Shown here piece after piece: positions 1 through 11,830 of a DNA stretch of 64,000 bases. The position numbers and the translations under genes were made by a program. The stretch comes from Tribonema minus (Eukaryota > Sar > Xanthophyceae > Tribonematales > Tribonemataceae). The notes beneath the pieces are model-generated. The model worked only from the letters and a program-made list of their open reading frames with translations. It was not told the origin of the DNA and searched no databases. The stretch lies in contig JAFCMP010000542.1 of NCBI GenBank assembly GCA_017506865.1, positions 248,001 through 312,000 on the forward strand. The letters are read 5' to 3'. Position 1 is the stretch's first letter. The number at the start of each line of letters is the position of its first letter.

Positions 1-2596
1 CTCCAGCGCGCGCCGCTCGCGTTCATCCGGCGCTGCCACCCAGTCCGGCAGTCGCAGCGCCGCCACCGCGTCGCGCATGCGCGCTCTCACATCTGGCGAA
101 GACCAGCCCAGCGGCAGCGCGCCGTTGCCGCGGCTGTCTATGGCGAGGGCGTCGGCGAACTCGCCGCCGCGGGCAAACTCAGCGGCGGGGTAGCCCGGTA
201 GCGGCTGCGCATCGATGTCATCGAGGGTGTTGAAAATGAGGTCGTCCAAGGCGGCGTTCGCGGCAGCGATGGCGGTTTCGGGGCCGGGCGGCGGCGTCGT
301 GATGAGGAGGGGGCGCAGCGCGCGGGCGCACCACCTGCATATCAGGCGCGATAGTACGTCCATAAGTTCGAAGGAGTGGAGTGGAGGTTGATTGGTGAAA
401 GCATGACACACTCAACTTGAAGGCAGGGCGCGCTGTACATGTGTTTTGACTGCTGCTGGCAGAGCGCGCTTGCATAATGCACGTATGGGCGGGCTCATAC
501 TGCCACGGGCTGCAAGCTCTCTTCAGTCCATTGGCGTCAATGTGCAGACCTGAACATTGACGAATCGGCTGCCCTTTGCTACTGCTGCCGCAGCGTCATG
601 GAGCCTCGCATACTGGTCAATAGCTAAGCATTGACCAAAAGGTCTTACAGACAAGTGCACGTGGCTGAATTATATTATTCATTGTCCCACTACTGCTGCA
701 ATGCCTGTGAACCATTTCGATGAATGATAACGCATGCCCAGTGACCCACCTCTCGGCGATGCCGTGCAGCGAGACGCGCACTAGCGTCGGCACCGGCAGC
801 ATGTGCTGCGTGATCGTCTCCAGCAGCGAGCGCAACGCCTCCGCCGCCGCCGCCGCGTCGCACGTGTCCAGTATCATCCCCTCGAACGCGATCCTGCCGC
901 CGCACCGCTCATGCAGCTCCACCATCCGCAGCCCCGCCTTAACTTCCTCCTCCGTGAGCGGCGGGTAAGTGTCGCCGAGCCGCGGCAGCACGACAAGCAC
1001 AGGCAGCCGCCGCAGCGGCAGCGGCGCCACCATCGCCGCCGCGACGATGCGGTCCAGCGCCGCGCGAGCGCCGTTCCAGACCCAGCGGCGGAGCCGCGCG
1101 TCAAAGAGCGGCGTCGCGCAGAAGACAATGGCGCTCAGGCCCGCAGCGGCGTCCGTGATCGCCTGCGGCGGCACGGCGGCGCCGCCGCCGCCGGGCAGCG
1201 CGCGCACGCACGCGTGCTCGCCGCCGCTGCGCGACAGTACGTGCCAACTGCCGTGCTCGCAACGCGTCAGGGCGCCGCGGCAAAGCAGCGTCACGAGCAC
1301 GTGCGCCGCCTGGAACCTCTCCGCGTGTGGCGCGAACGCCAGCGCCAGCTTCCAGTACGCCGCCGGCGCCGCGCGCGCATGCAGCCGCAGCGCCTCTGCC
1401 GCCTGCGCGGCTGCTGCAGCGTCCACGGTCTGCGGCGGCGCAACCCAATGACAGTGGCAACGCGCTCTTGCAGCTGATCCAGCGTGGGCTGCGACTCTGC
1501 GGGCGGCAGCAGCGGCAGCTCATTGACGCTGAAGCGTGGCGCCCCACGCTTGTCCGACCCGCTTTGTGTGCTGCGCGCTGCTGGCGGGCCGTTGGTGTGG
1601 ATCGGGCCCTTGCGCTGCGCCGCTGCCGCTGCCGCCGCTGCTGCAGCGACCTCCTGGTGCTGGTCTGCTGCTGCTGCTGGCCTTGAGGCCGGCGCTGCTG
1701 CCGCCGCCGCCGGCGCAGCCGCCGCCACCTGCTGTAGGGCCGCCTGCTGCTGCTGCTGTGTCGCCGCTGCTGGCCTTGACGCCAACGCCGCTGCTGCCGC
1801 CGCCGCCGCCGGCGCAGCCGCCGCCGCCTGCTGTAGGGCCGCCTTCGGCTGCTGCTGTGCCGCCGCTGCTGGCCTTGACGCCGGCGCCGCTGCCGCCGCC
1901 GCCGGTGCTGCCGCCGCCACCGGCGCAGCCGCCGCCACCTGCTGTAGGGCCGCCTGCGGCTGCTGCTGTGCCGCCGCTGCTGGCCTTGACGCCAGCGCCG
2001 CTGCTGCCGCCGCCGCCACCGCCGCAGTTGCCGCCGCCTGCTGCTGCTGTGCCGCCGCTGCTGGCCTTGACGCCGGCGCCGCTGCCGCCGCCAGCGCAGC
2101 TGCCGCCGCCGCCTGCTGTAGAGACGCCTGCGGCTGCTGCTGTGCCGCCGCTGCTGGCCTTGACGCCGGCGCCGCTGCCGCCGCTGCTGCCGGTGCCGCT
2201 ACCGCCGCTGCCGCTGCCGCCGCCAATGCAGCTGCCGCTACCTGCGGTAGGGCTGCCTTCGGTTGCTGCTGTGCCGCCGCGGCTGGTCTTGATGCCGGCG
2301 CCGCTGCCGCCGCTGCTGCTGGTGCAGCCATCGGCGCCGCTGCGGCCGCTGCCGCCGGTGCAACCGCCGCCACCTGCTGCAGGGCCGCCTGCGGCTGCTG
2401 CTCTGCCGTCGCGGCTGGTCTTGAAACCGGCGCCGCTGCCGCCGCTGCCGCCAGTGCAACCGCCACCACCTGCTGTAGGGCCGCCTGCGGCTGCTGCTCT
2501 GCCGCTGCTGCTGGCATTGATGCCAGCGCCGCTGCGGCCGCCGCTGCCGGCGCAGCCATCGGCTCCTGCGGCATCCGTGCTTCTGGCTTCGACTCT

Positions 2597-2634
<38 letters not shown>

Positions 2635-5480
2635 TGCCTCCTGCTGTACCTCCTGCTGCGCCTCCGCTTCCGGCCTCGCCTCAGCCGCCGCCGCCGCCAC
2701 CTTGGCATCCGCTTCCAGCGCGCCTTCCTGAGCACCCCCCTGCTCGCCCCCCCTCTCCGGCCCTGCTGGCGCAGCCGGCATGCTGTGCTGGAGGCTGCGC
2801 TTGGCACGCGGGGATGTCCTGGCGATGTCCGCATTTGGCGCGGCAGCAGCAGCGGCGGCAGGCACGACGCGCGCCGCGCTGCGCCAAGCTTCCGACTTGG
2901 ACAGGAGCGCCGCCTCCGCCGCAGGGGTGAACGTCGCACGCCCGCGCGCGATGTCGACAACGGACAGAGCGCCCTTGGCTTCATCGACGATGGCGCCATG
3001 GGGCTTGGGCCGTTTGGCTGGGCTGCGTTCTTCGATTGTGATCGGCATGCCTGCTGCGTCCTGGGGCAGGCAGGCACGGTGGGTAGGTAGGTAGGTATTG
3101 CAGGTGAGATCAGAATGACACAAACGGCTATGCAAGGTAGGTTGCCATGATGCAGAAGTACTGCCACACATGCATTGCACACTTGACGATCACAGAGGTG
3201 GTTGCGCACCAGCTTTTACAGTGTTGATCAGCGTGGGGGAGCATTTGTCAGCCTGACTGATTTCATGCACTTTGAAGGATAGAACATTGTGCTGGTGTGT
3301 GTTCCTGCATTGGTATGTGCTGAAGCATGTGGCGGTTACATGCTCGTGCTCATTGCCATTTGCAAGCTTGACGGTTACGGCAGTTACATGCGGCAGTTAC
3401 ATTCACTTCTAGCACACAACTATGTAATGCCAGTCTTCTGTTGCATTAGCCACTTTGAATGATGCCTACCTCTGGTGTGTGGAGCAACGGGCTAGTGAAC
3501 AGGCGCGCTTTACGTTGCAAAAGAGTTGGAGGGTGCAAATGCAAGTCATAGTCATGAGCAACCCAGACTGTAAATATATGAAGGTGCAGCATACGCGCAT
3601 CACTGCTCAGCAACGCCGGCAGAGCTACTTGGTGATGCAGCCCTGCAGACTGCATGCGATGCGTCGTCATGGTGGGTTCATGTAGCACAAACTGCATGCG
3701 CGCGTGTGTTTCTCAAGGTACCTACTCCAGAAGAAAATCCAGATAGCTCATGTACAATACTGTAGCTCACCTTGAAGCTCACGCTGTTGCCGCCCACCAC
3801 CAGCCCGTAGGTCTGGCAGAGAGCACGCGCCTCGTGCTCATCTCGGCAGCAGAGCTGAGCGCCAAGCGCATCAAGCTCATGATAATTGTTGCGCCCCCCC
3901 CTGAGCCCCATGCTGAGCCGTGTCAGCGCCAGCTCGCGCATCTCCGCAACATCCTTGAACATGAGGCAGCGCGCGAGGTACGGCGCCTGCCGCATCGCCG
4001 CAAAGAACTGCGCGTAGCGCCGCTCGCGGTACGCGACGACCACGTTGCGCGCCAGCACCACCCACGCCAACTCACGCGCGCCAGGCCTGCTCTGCGGCAG
4101 CGTCTTCAGCAGGTTTGCGCCGTTCTGCATCTTGGCTGCAGGGGCGCGAAGGCAGCGACAGCGGCGGCGGCAGCAGCGCAACGGTCTTGACGTGATCAAA
4201 TCTTGCTTCATGGGCACTGATGTGCTGCCGCAGCAGCAATATTGCAGCGGCAGCGGCAGCGGTCGTTGTCAGCGCGTCAGCGCAAGCACGCCCCAAGTAA
4301 CGCCATCGCGCGCCAATGCATACAAGTGTCACCAAAGCCGTCGCAACATGGTGTACGACCGCACCATGCACGGCGGTGCACTGCCTGCAAACCATGCACT
4401 ATATGATACGTACCTGCGTGGGGCAGGCTTGACGGCAGGTCGCGGAGCACTGCGTAGGCGGCCATCTCGTCCTGGTGCTGAGACGTGATGACCGTGTGCA
4501 GGTTGGCGCCCACGCGACGCGCCATGCCCACCGTGTACAGCTCGCGCAGCATGTCGAGGACGCAAGTCAGCGTGTCGCGCATCCGTTGGGCCTGCAGCTG
4601 CTTGTAGGACTCGCTGCGCGGGAAACGGTGTGGGGGAGGAGGGGGGGGGCATGGAGCGTCACTGCTGGCACTTTTTGAGCCGCATGAGGTGAGGCGCGCC
4701 TTCATCACCGGGGGAACGGTCGCGTCATGGCCATTGACATCAGCAGGCGTATGTTTGTAGTGAAGCCTGGCTTGTACGACATCTGCTGCAAGTTTGGCGT
4801 ACATCCTGGCTCCGGCGCAGTATCATGACACATATCAACGATATGTACCTATGTATGTAAACACATAAGACTGCTGTGCTGAGCGGTGCTTGCCTGCACA
4901 AGCAGCGGCATGGCTTGCAGACGCGCATACGAAGTCAACGCAGCTCCTGTACACATGCGTAGCGGAGACTTGACTCACAAGCTCTGTAAGCTATCGTCAG
5001 GCACAGCATACACCTGAGGGCGATGCAGGGGCGCCCTAACCCTAATTATGGCGCTCACATTGAGCAGGCAAGCCGACAGTGAAGTACACCAAAGAGACGT
5101 GCAAACCGCGGCGAGAACAGCTTGCCCAGGCTTTGTAGAACTACTGCCGCAGCCCTGGGACCGCGCGCATGTTGAGGGGGCGGAAGAGCGGGGGAGGGGG
5201 GGGGGTGTATGCATGTATGCATACAGCAATGATGAGGGTCACGGACCTGTCTCGCAGGCGGAAATCAGCGTCGATGAGCCATCGAGCGACGTCCTCCATC
5301 ACGTGGAGGTCCTCCACGCCATCGAGCCGTCCAACCTCCGGGCTGAAACCCTGCAGGCGGTACTCCTGCAGGATCCGACGGAACCGGTCCTCCAGGAATG
5401 ATGCAAGGGCGCCATTGGGCTCCTCCTTCATGGCGGCCGCGCACTCCAGGCGTGGGTCGTTGGTTGGCGCGCCAGGCACA
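1..5480 (-). CDS. MCM3AP: SAC3/GANP (MCM3AP-like) mRNA-export protein, 3' end cut by window
   Basis: Multi-exon host gene, read right to left. Visible exons: about 5,480-5,247 (start of the SAC3 helical region, DRFRRILQEYRLQGF then VARWLIDADF), 4,613-4,414 (ESYKQLQAQ.. to DEMAAYAVLRDLPSSLP), 4,135-3,771 (ANLLKTLPQ, then YRERRYAQFFAAMRQAPYL, to YGLVV), 3,060-751 (Ala/Gln-rich linker, then the GANP-type C-terminal domain with PVLVVLPRLGDTYPPLTEE) and 334-1 (LPLGWSSPDVRARMRDAV). The order and spacing follow vertebrate GANP/MCM3AP: SAC3 domain, linker, C-terminal acetyltransferase-like domain. The family scaffolds TREX-2 and links transcription to mRNA export at nuclear pores. Splice sites at 3,060/3,061, 3,771, 4,135, 4,414 and 4,613 are canonical. 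Within the big exon the frame shifts near position 1,440, between TVIG and APPQTVDAAAA. This could be a real lesion, a tiny intron or a sequence error. The 5' exons upstream of 5,480 are not resolved. Confidence 0.82.
1640..2600 (-). repeat. coding minisatellite in the GANP linker exon
   Basis: About a dozen imperfect units, each encoding a block like SRPAAAAQQQPQAALQQV followed by an alanine run. They form an Ala/Gln-rich low-complexity linker between the SAC3 part and the C-terminal domain. Unit length varies from roughly 70 to 130 bp, as expected for a GC-rich coding minisatellite prone to unequal exchange. The plus-strand open frames over this stretch (Cys/Ala-rich or Pro-rich) are shadows. 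Confidence 0.8.
5035..5047. repeat. short internal telomere-like repeat in a SAC3 intron
   Basis: Two CCCTAA units lie within the intron between SAC3 exons. The inverted duplicate keeps a matching TTAGGGTTAGGG at about 7,478-7,489, so the motif was present before the duplication. Confidence 0.7.
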
Positions 5481-7189
5481 TAGGACGGCGCCTACATGAC
5501 GTGCCTCAGGAGGTAATCATGTGTGCGCCGCAGCCACCGTGCGCACCTTCTCCGCTCCTTCGACCTACTTACAGCAGCTGTGGCAAGGCGGCGGTACTGC
5601 GATACGCACTCTCCTCCGCCGTTCATGGCGCGCCATTGTGCTTGACGTAGCCTGGCAGAGACCTCTCTATCACCAGCAGCTGCTTCCGCTCCACACGTTG
5701 TACTACATCCTCATTCGAGCACATGGCCTGAGGAGCCCCTGGAGCACTTTTGCGTCGGCGAGGGCCATCTGCTGCTGCACGAAGTTCATTGCTGCTGCCC
5801 CTCTGGTGCTATTGCGTCCGACACACAGAGCGCTGCCTGCCAGCGCACTATCCTGAAATGTCGATCGCAGTTGCTGCCGCCGTGCCTCCGCCTTCGCCTT
5901 CAAACTGCCACCCCCCTCTTGCCGCTAGCAGTAGCGGCAGCTGCAAACGGCAGAAATGGCAGCTGCCCGCCTGCACCATGCGAGCCGTAAGGCGCGGAAA
6001 GACGCTGTCGTTCGAGGGTTCGTTGGCCGACCCACCTTCAGCGAGCTGGCGACTGCTGTTGTTGACATCGGCAAGAGTCTACTTGAAGAGCTTTGAACAG
6101 CGAAGGAATGGTGCTATGAGCCTGAGCTCCACCAGTTGTGGTGGAATCCACGTGATTATGGCAATGGCCACCTACTCGAAGCCCGAGCACTGGCCCACTT
6201 ACTCGACGCCCGTACACGCAGCCAGCCGCGATCTAGATCTAAGATTTTTGGATCCACGCCAAATAAGGAGGTTTTGGAAGTAGGAATGATTTTAAACATA
6301 CATACCCATACCCCTTCACCATTTTGACGTATACGTAGACTCTTTTTTTTTTAGTGGAACCTGCACGGTGTGATCATGCTCATTGGGTGCCCACCGCCCT
6401 CCATTGTATGCATTCGCAAGTGGTGAAGTGGCGTGGCGGCGGCAGTGCTAGCTTTGTTCTTCAAGGGGGCGTGCAGGAATGCAATAGCTCAGTTGATTAT
6501 TGCATGAGAACTGCTGCTGCTGCAGGACATGTTGATTTGAATTGCGTGCATGTCGTAATATAACGCATACGGCATTGCTCAGATGGCGCTCGGTCCCCAC
6601 CAGCAGTGATGTGGGCCAAAGCTGTGCGATGAGCACGTGGCAACCGTGTAGATGTCATTACTTATTGTCAGAAGCAAACTTGTATTTGATGAAAAGCATG
6701 CCGCCAGGTGAAGTGAGAGCAGAGGCAGGCCAACGCTGTAAGCAACAACCGTCATCATGCAGCTAGAGGTTGACAAACGACATTGAGCAGAAAAATACAC
6801 CTTAAGTTCGTGAGAGTCTTTCGCTCTCTCTGTTGCTGGGCTTCCACTATATTTGCGTTAAAGTGACGCTGGGCCTCGTGGCAGTCCATCCTGGTTGCAG
6901 ATCTTTTCTGAAAGTCAACGGTTGCTGACAGTTGCATGCCATGTACAGCATGATGGTCATGCCCTCCAGCTTGCCTTGTTGTGCATTTACCATTTGGCGC
7001 CGGATTTTTCCAAGTATAGTAGTGCTGCGTGGTGATTGCGAGCAGCATTGATGTACAGGCGCAGGCGTTGTACTTTATGCACCAATCAAATTGTGTTGCA
7101 CAAGATACAATGCTGATGTGTGTCGCTCGTGCACTGCAAGCACCGTCACTTGATGGCACATGCTGTTGAGTGAGTGGTATCCTGATGTG
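5481..7189. other. spacer between inverted SAC3 arms; possible upstream GANP exon at 5,703-5,850
   Basis: No complete gene is recognised. The minus-strand stretch around 5,715-5,832 encodes NFVQQQMALADAKVLQGLL. It is repeated in the third SAC3 copy near 9,035-9,115, so it is probably an upstream exon of the GANP gene, though I cannot place its splice sites. The rest (about 5,850-7,190) has only short open frames and AT-richer stretches. I see nothing else there. Confidence 0.4.
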
Positions 7190-8742
7190 TGGAGGACCTC
7201 CACGTGATCATCGTAATTGCTGATTGATGTGGACTTCCACTGCGCAACAGGTCCGTATGACCCTCATGACTGCTGTATGCACTGCATGCATCATGATGCA
7301 TACCCCCCCGTCCGGTGCCCTCCCCCCCGCCATGCACGCAGTGCAGTCCCAGCGCTGCTGCAGTACTTCCACTGTGACACAGCCTGGCATCCCTCGGCGC
7401 CTGCTCTCGCCGCGGTTTGCAGGTGTCTTCAAAGTACTTCACTTTCGGCTCGCCTGCTCAGTGTTGGGCCCTTCTTAGGGTTAGGGCTGGGGCCCTGCGC
7501 CGCTCACTGATGTATGCTATGACTGATGTCGGCCTACTGCAAGTAAGGTCCCTGTCACGCATGTGCAGATGCCCTGCGCGCGCTGGCCTAAGTCCATGCC
7601 TCAGGCTCCACAGGCTATGCCGTTGCTGATGCAGGCAGGCAGCGCTCAGCACAGCAAACCATGTCTTCACATACATACCTGCCGTGGATAGGTGTCACGT
7701 ATCCGCGCCGTCGCCAGGAAGTTCGCAACAATTCCAGCCGCTGATGTCAAACGAGCCAGGCTGCCCTGTAAATATACACCTGCTGATGTCAACGGCCGTG
7801 ACCCGACCATTCCCTCGTGAACCAAGGCACGCCTGACCTCGCGCGGCTCAAAGTGCCAGCAGTGACGCTCCATGCCCCCCCCCCTCCTCCCCCACACCGT
7901 TTCCCGCGCAGCGAGTCCTACAAGCAGCTGCAGGCCCAACGGATGCGCGACCCGCTGACTTGCGTCCTCGACATGCTGCGCGAGCTGTACACGGTGGGCA
8001 TGGCGCGTCGCGTGGGCGCCAACCTGCACACGGTCATCACGTCTCAGCACCAGGACGAGATGGCCGCATACGCAGCGCTCCGCGACCTGCCGTCGAGCCT
8101 GCCCTGCGCAGGTATGTATCATATAGTGCATCATTTGCAGGCAGTGCAGCGCCGTGCAGTTGTACACATGTTGCGACGGCTGCGTTGGCGCGCGATGGCG
8201 TCTAGTACCTGGGGCGTGCTCTTGCTGAGAACGTACACTGCCTCTGCCACTGCCTCTGCAATGCTGCTGCGGCAGCACGTCAGTGCCCATGAAGCAAGAG
8301 CTGATCACGTCAAGACCGTTGCGCTACGCTGCTTCCGCCGCCCTGCCGCCGCTATCGCTGCCTTCGCGCCCCTGCAGCCAAGATGCAGAACGGTGCAAAC
8401 CTGCTGAAGACGCTGCCGCAGAGCAGGCCTGGCGCGCGCGAGTCGGCGTGGGTGGTGCTGGCGCGCAACGTGGTCGTCGCCTAGCGCGAGCGGCGCTACA
8501 AGCAGTTCTTTGTGGCGATGCGCAAGGCGCCGTACCTCGCGCGCTGCCTCATGTTTCAAGCCGTCCCGGAGATGCGCGAGCTGGCGTTTGCAACGCTCAG
8601 CACTGGGCTTAGGGGGGGGCGAAACAATCATTATGAGCTTGATGCGCTTGGCGCTCAGCTTTGCTGCCGAGATGAGCATAAGGCGCGTGCTCTCAGCGAG
8701 ATCTACGGGCTGGTGGAGCATGGCAGCATGGCGAGGTTCAAG
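7190..8742 (+). pseudogene. inverted duplicate of the GANP SAC3 exons, broken
   Basis: A plus-strand copy of the minus-strand region of roughly 3,770-5,310. It includes intron sequence and the internal TTAGGG pair. Exon 7,912-8,111 is open and nearly identical to the 4,613-4,414 exon (ESYKQLQAQ..DLPSSLP). Exon 8,378-8,742 matches the 4,135-3,771 exon but has an in-frame TAG at 8,482-8,484, where the parent reads VVVAYRERRY. The first exon (near 7,190-7,250) has lost most of its coding sequence. Because introns are kept this is a DNA-level inverted duplication and not a retrocopy. It has no visible promoter or C-terminal domain and is most likely non-functional. Transcription through it could yield RNA complementary to the parent gene. 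Confidence 0.85.
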
Positions 8743-8756
8743 GTGAGCTACTGTAC

Positions 8757-8875
8757 GCGTATACGCTAGATGGACTTTTCTTCTCGAGTAGGTGCTTGAG
8801 GAGAAGCGTATGTACAGCATTTCTCAAGTACCTACTCCAGAAGAAAGTCCATATAGCGTGTACAGCAGCTCACCT
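8757..8875. repeat. inverted-repeat junction (hairpin) between SAC3 copies 2 and 3
   Basis: The end of copy 2 (TGGACTTTTCTTCTCGAGTA near 8,771) is mirrored by TACTCCAGAAGAAAGTCC near 8,834. The two intron ends face each other across a short spacer, giving a long imperfect hairpin at the tail-to-tail junction. Confidence 0.8.
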
Positions 8876-9115
8876 TGAAACTCACCATGTTGGCAGTTAC
8901 CACCAGCTCGTAGATTACGCAGAGCGCGCACGCCTTATGCTCATCTCGGCAGCACAGCTGGTCCGAAAGCGCGCCAAGCTCATGATAATTGTTTCGCCCC
9001 CCGCTGAGCCCAGTGCTGAGGCTAGCACACGGCCTCAAGGGGCCCCTGGAGCACTTCGCATCAGCGAGGGCCACCTGCTGCTGCATGACGTCATTGCTGC
9101 TGCCCCTGCCATTGC
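8820..9115 (-). pseudogene. third, internally deleted copy of GANP/SAC3 sequence
   Basis: Minus-strand fragment. Its low-coordinate half matches the 3' end of the SAC3 exon at 3,720-3,920 (GGRNNYHEL.ALSDQLCCRDEH) with its following intron. Its upper half matches 5,715-5,832 (QQQVALADAK). The two pieces are joined near 9,030, which removes about 1.8 kb of intervening gene. It is a rearranged fragment with no sign of function. Confidence 0.8.
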
Positions 9116-10040
9116 AATGATGCGGTCAGCTCTCCTCTACCTCACAGTGTGTTGTTCTAAGACTTCCATGTGAGTCAATCAGTTGAGCTACCGTAACGGA
9201 TGCAGCAGATGGTGATGCACAGTCTGCAAAACAGGCAAGAAGCTGGGAAGTCACAAGCAGAAGAGCTGTATCTGCAGCGGTGTTGTGACAGCAATATTGT
9301 GTGAATGTTCTGGCTGGGGGATAAGGTGCATGTGAACTGGCATGTCGTTATGAAATACGCTTTCTTGATGAGCAGTTGGCAAGTTATCGAAAGGCACCGC
9401 GAGGTGTTCACAGGCGGAATTGCCACAGGACACGGCTGACAGGCGGATTTTGTTGTTGTTGAAAATTGAACAACAGCGTCCTCTACGCAGATCTGGCCCT
9501 GGAATTCAACTTCAAGTGAAGGTTCAACTTGAAGTGTACGAATCACGAAGTTTTTCTATAGTGGCTGTTTTGAATTCATTTAAAGGTTGGAAGGGACAAG
9601 GCCCTACTCAAGTTGGCAGAAATCACCCAGGGCGCACAGGCATGCCCAGGGCGCACACGCATGCCAACTGACTAAATTGATTTGCAAATTGCCTCAAAAC
9701 TTTCCTCCTTCTTGTTCAAACGACAATATATTTGTTGTAAGGCGCAGGATGACATTTGCCCACCTCTCAGCTGACATGATTGCAGCCTTGACAGGCGCCA
9801 ATTCAGAAACAAAAAGAAAGCGAAGCCCCTTCATGGAGTGCTATATTACTATTTTATTTGCAGGCGCTTTGATGTTTGCATGCGTCGCATTGCTGCTCAC
9901 AGCCAGCTTGGACATTCAAAGTCAGAAATTTAAACTGTTGTCACCAGTTTATGTTCTGACTTTTTAAAAGGAGTGCATGTGCACATATCGATGCTAACCT
10001 CTGAGTCCCTTTGCTGCCTCTCATCTTCTTGTGTACGCAG
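9116..10040. other. intergenic stretch, one small hairpin
   Basis: No recognisable gene. At 9,509-9,535 ACTTCAAGT is followed nine bases later by its exact reverse complement ACTTGAAGT. A short lysine/arginine-containing frame near 9,745-9,840 could be an exon of the gene that follows, but I cannot support it. Confidence 0.4.
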
Positions 10041-11534
10041 CTGGACAGCAGCATGAGACGCCTGGCCCTGCACCTTGACAACATGTCACAATATTATGAG
10101 GAGGAGTAGTACGCCATTGCTCAGGTGTATGCGGATGCCGGAGTGTGTTGGGCGCCAGAGCCATACCGGAGCATGGTGACGGATGTCATTCTGCGCCAGA
10201 ACGGGGTGGTGAACGATCTCACTGATGAGTGGGAGGCGGCACTGCTGAGGCGTTGGACCGTCGTGCAACAGGCTCCGGTTGATTGGCCGCATCGCCAGCG
10301 CGCCTTCGAAGACATGGATGCATGGGTGGTGCACCTGGCCCAAGTGAAGGGCTACCTCAAGTGGAAGGTATATGAGGGTACCTACTGCATATACATATTT
10401 TGACGCTCATGTAGCTGATTTTCAAACAAATGGCACAACTCTCACATAATTGTCAAGTGGCGGCCAACCACAAATATAAAAAGTTTTGAGTCTGAGCATA
10501 GGCTGCTACCACTCTGCTTGTGCACTCAGCTTGTACAACGCAGTCAGTGGATGTCGATGGATCATCATGTGCAGCAAGCGAGAGGTAGTACCTCAACTTT
10601 GTCTGCTGCCAGTGGGCCATTCGTCTACTTGCACAGCTGCAGAGCACACGTGGGTTCAATCACGAGTGCAACGGTTTTCATTATTGTTGCTAACTAATCA
10701 TGTACCTTCGTCGCTGCACCTCCTGCGGCTGGTATCACTCTCATCCCTGGTGCAGCACATGAAGCGTCAAGGCGGATTAGGGTTATATTTTAGGTTTAGG
10801 ATTAGGCCTAGGGTTAGGGTTAGGGTTAGGGTGAAACGCGGCCTACTCACATGACGTGGTCACTGCATCCACGCATTTGTGCGCCTTTCTTTGGCATATG
10901 ACACAGCTGTTGGAAGCTTGACGCCTGCTCATCGGGCTCACTCATGCGTCATAGAGCTCTCTGGTAGACGAACAGTTCTTCATGTTCATGAAGTGTTCAC
11001 GAGGTCCAGCCTCACCTGCTACAACCTGTATGTCGCTCAACATAATACAGGCACTAGTGGCAGGTGTGTTGGCATGAATTTGCGTGACAAGCTTGTTGAA
11101 GTGCACAAAATGTAGGACACATGCAACAGGAATGTCAAGTCAAATTAGCTGCTGAACGTGCAATCGTTCATGCTGCCTGCATTCGTGGCCAGGTTGTGTA
11201 TGCAAACGCACTAATCCTGCTGCACACTTCACTTGATATCCGCCGCCGTTCTTGTCTCTGTGCAGCTGCCTCACTGGGACGACCTCATGCATAAGTTTTC
11301 CACGGACCCGGATCAGCCTTTCCGCACTGCTCTCCAGCGCCCCGACCGCAGTGCTTTCAGCCAGCTCGTCATGGCTGAGCACTTCCACCGTCAGTGTGGT
11401 CACCCGCTGCCAATTGACTGGGACTGCAACGTGAAATGCGCAGCCCCCCACCGAGCCTTTACCCGGACTGGCCTGGAGCATGACCCTTTCGATGTTCCTG
11501 ACGTGGTTCCTGGCCTTTCTCCTGTCGGGTGGAG
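10041..11534 (+). CDS. unrecognised gene, at least two exons; first exon has an in-frame stop
   Basis: Two exon-like blocks have canonical borders. The first, 10,041-10,367, follows GTACGCAG and ends before GTATAT. It reads LDSSMRRLALHLDN, then APEPYRSMVTDVILRQNG, WEAALLRRWTVVQQ and AQVKGYLKWK. The second, 11,266-11,534, follows CTGTGCAG and ends before GTGAGT. It reads LPHWDDLMHKFSTDPDQPF, then SAFSQLVMAEHF and GHPLPIDWDCNVKC. Both have ordinary protein composition but I do not recognise the family. A TAG at 10,107-10,109 interrupts the first exon if it is read through in phase, so the gene may be decayed or the exon may begin later. The roughly 900-bp gap between them holds a TTAGGG tract and no obvious exon. 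Confidence 0.4.
10776..10832. repeat. internal telomere-like repeat (TTAGGG)n, degenerate
   Basis: A run of TTAGGG-related units (GGATTAGGG, TTTAGG, CTAGGG, then four exact GGGTTA units) inside an apparent intron of the preceding gene. Confidence 0.85.
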
Positions 11535-11830
11535 GTGAGTCGCTCTGCTTCAAGAACTCTGTTGTGTGGCTGCGTCAATCTACTTCTACTAGTAGTTGGA
11601 GTGCGTAGTGAAGTTGTATATTATGTCCTGGACCGTGAAGTTGGACTACTTGCTGCGTTTCCGTGTGATAGGCCGCTGCGTGTGTGCATGTGGCAGCGAC
11701 TTAGGCGCAGTGCACGTATACAATATATTGACAATTACACCTACATCGACGTCCATGTCATGTCAGAAATCTTCATGTACCATGATGAGGTTTGCAAGCT
11801 GTGAACCAGGACTGCCATGTACGTATGGAC

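Noticed and set aside
1484-2930. Long plus-strand open frames rich in Ala/Cys or Pro
   Set aside because: Shadows of the minus-strand Ala/Gln minisatellite exon of the GANP gene; GC-rich repeats keep several frames open.
2238-3209. Arg-rich minus-strand frame over the same repeat
   Set aside because: Wrong-frame reading of the Ala/Gln repeats; composition is unnatural.
5750-6283. 177-codon plus-strand frame as a gene
   Set aside because: Low-complexity, no domain, overlaps the probable upstream GANP exon on the other strand, and no conservation to test.
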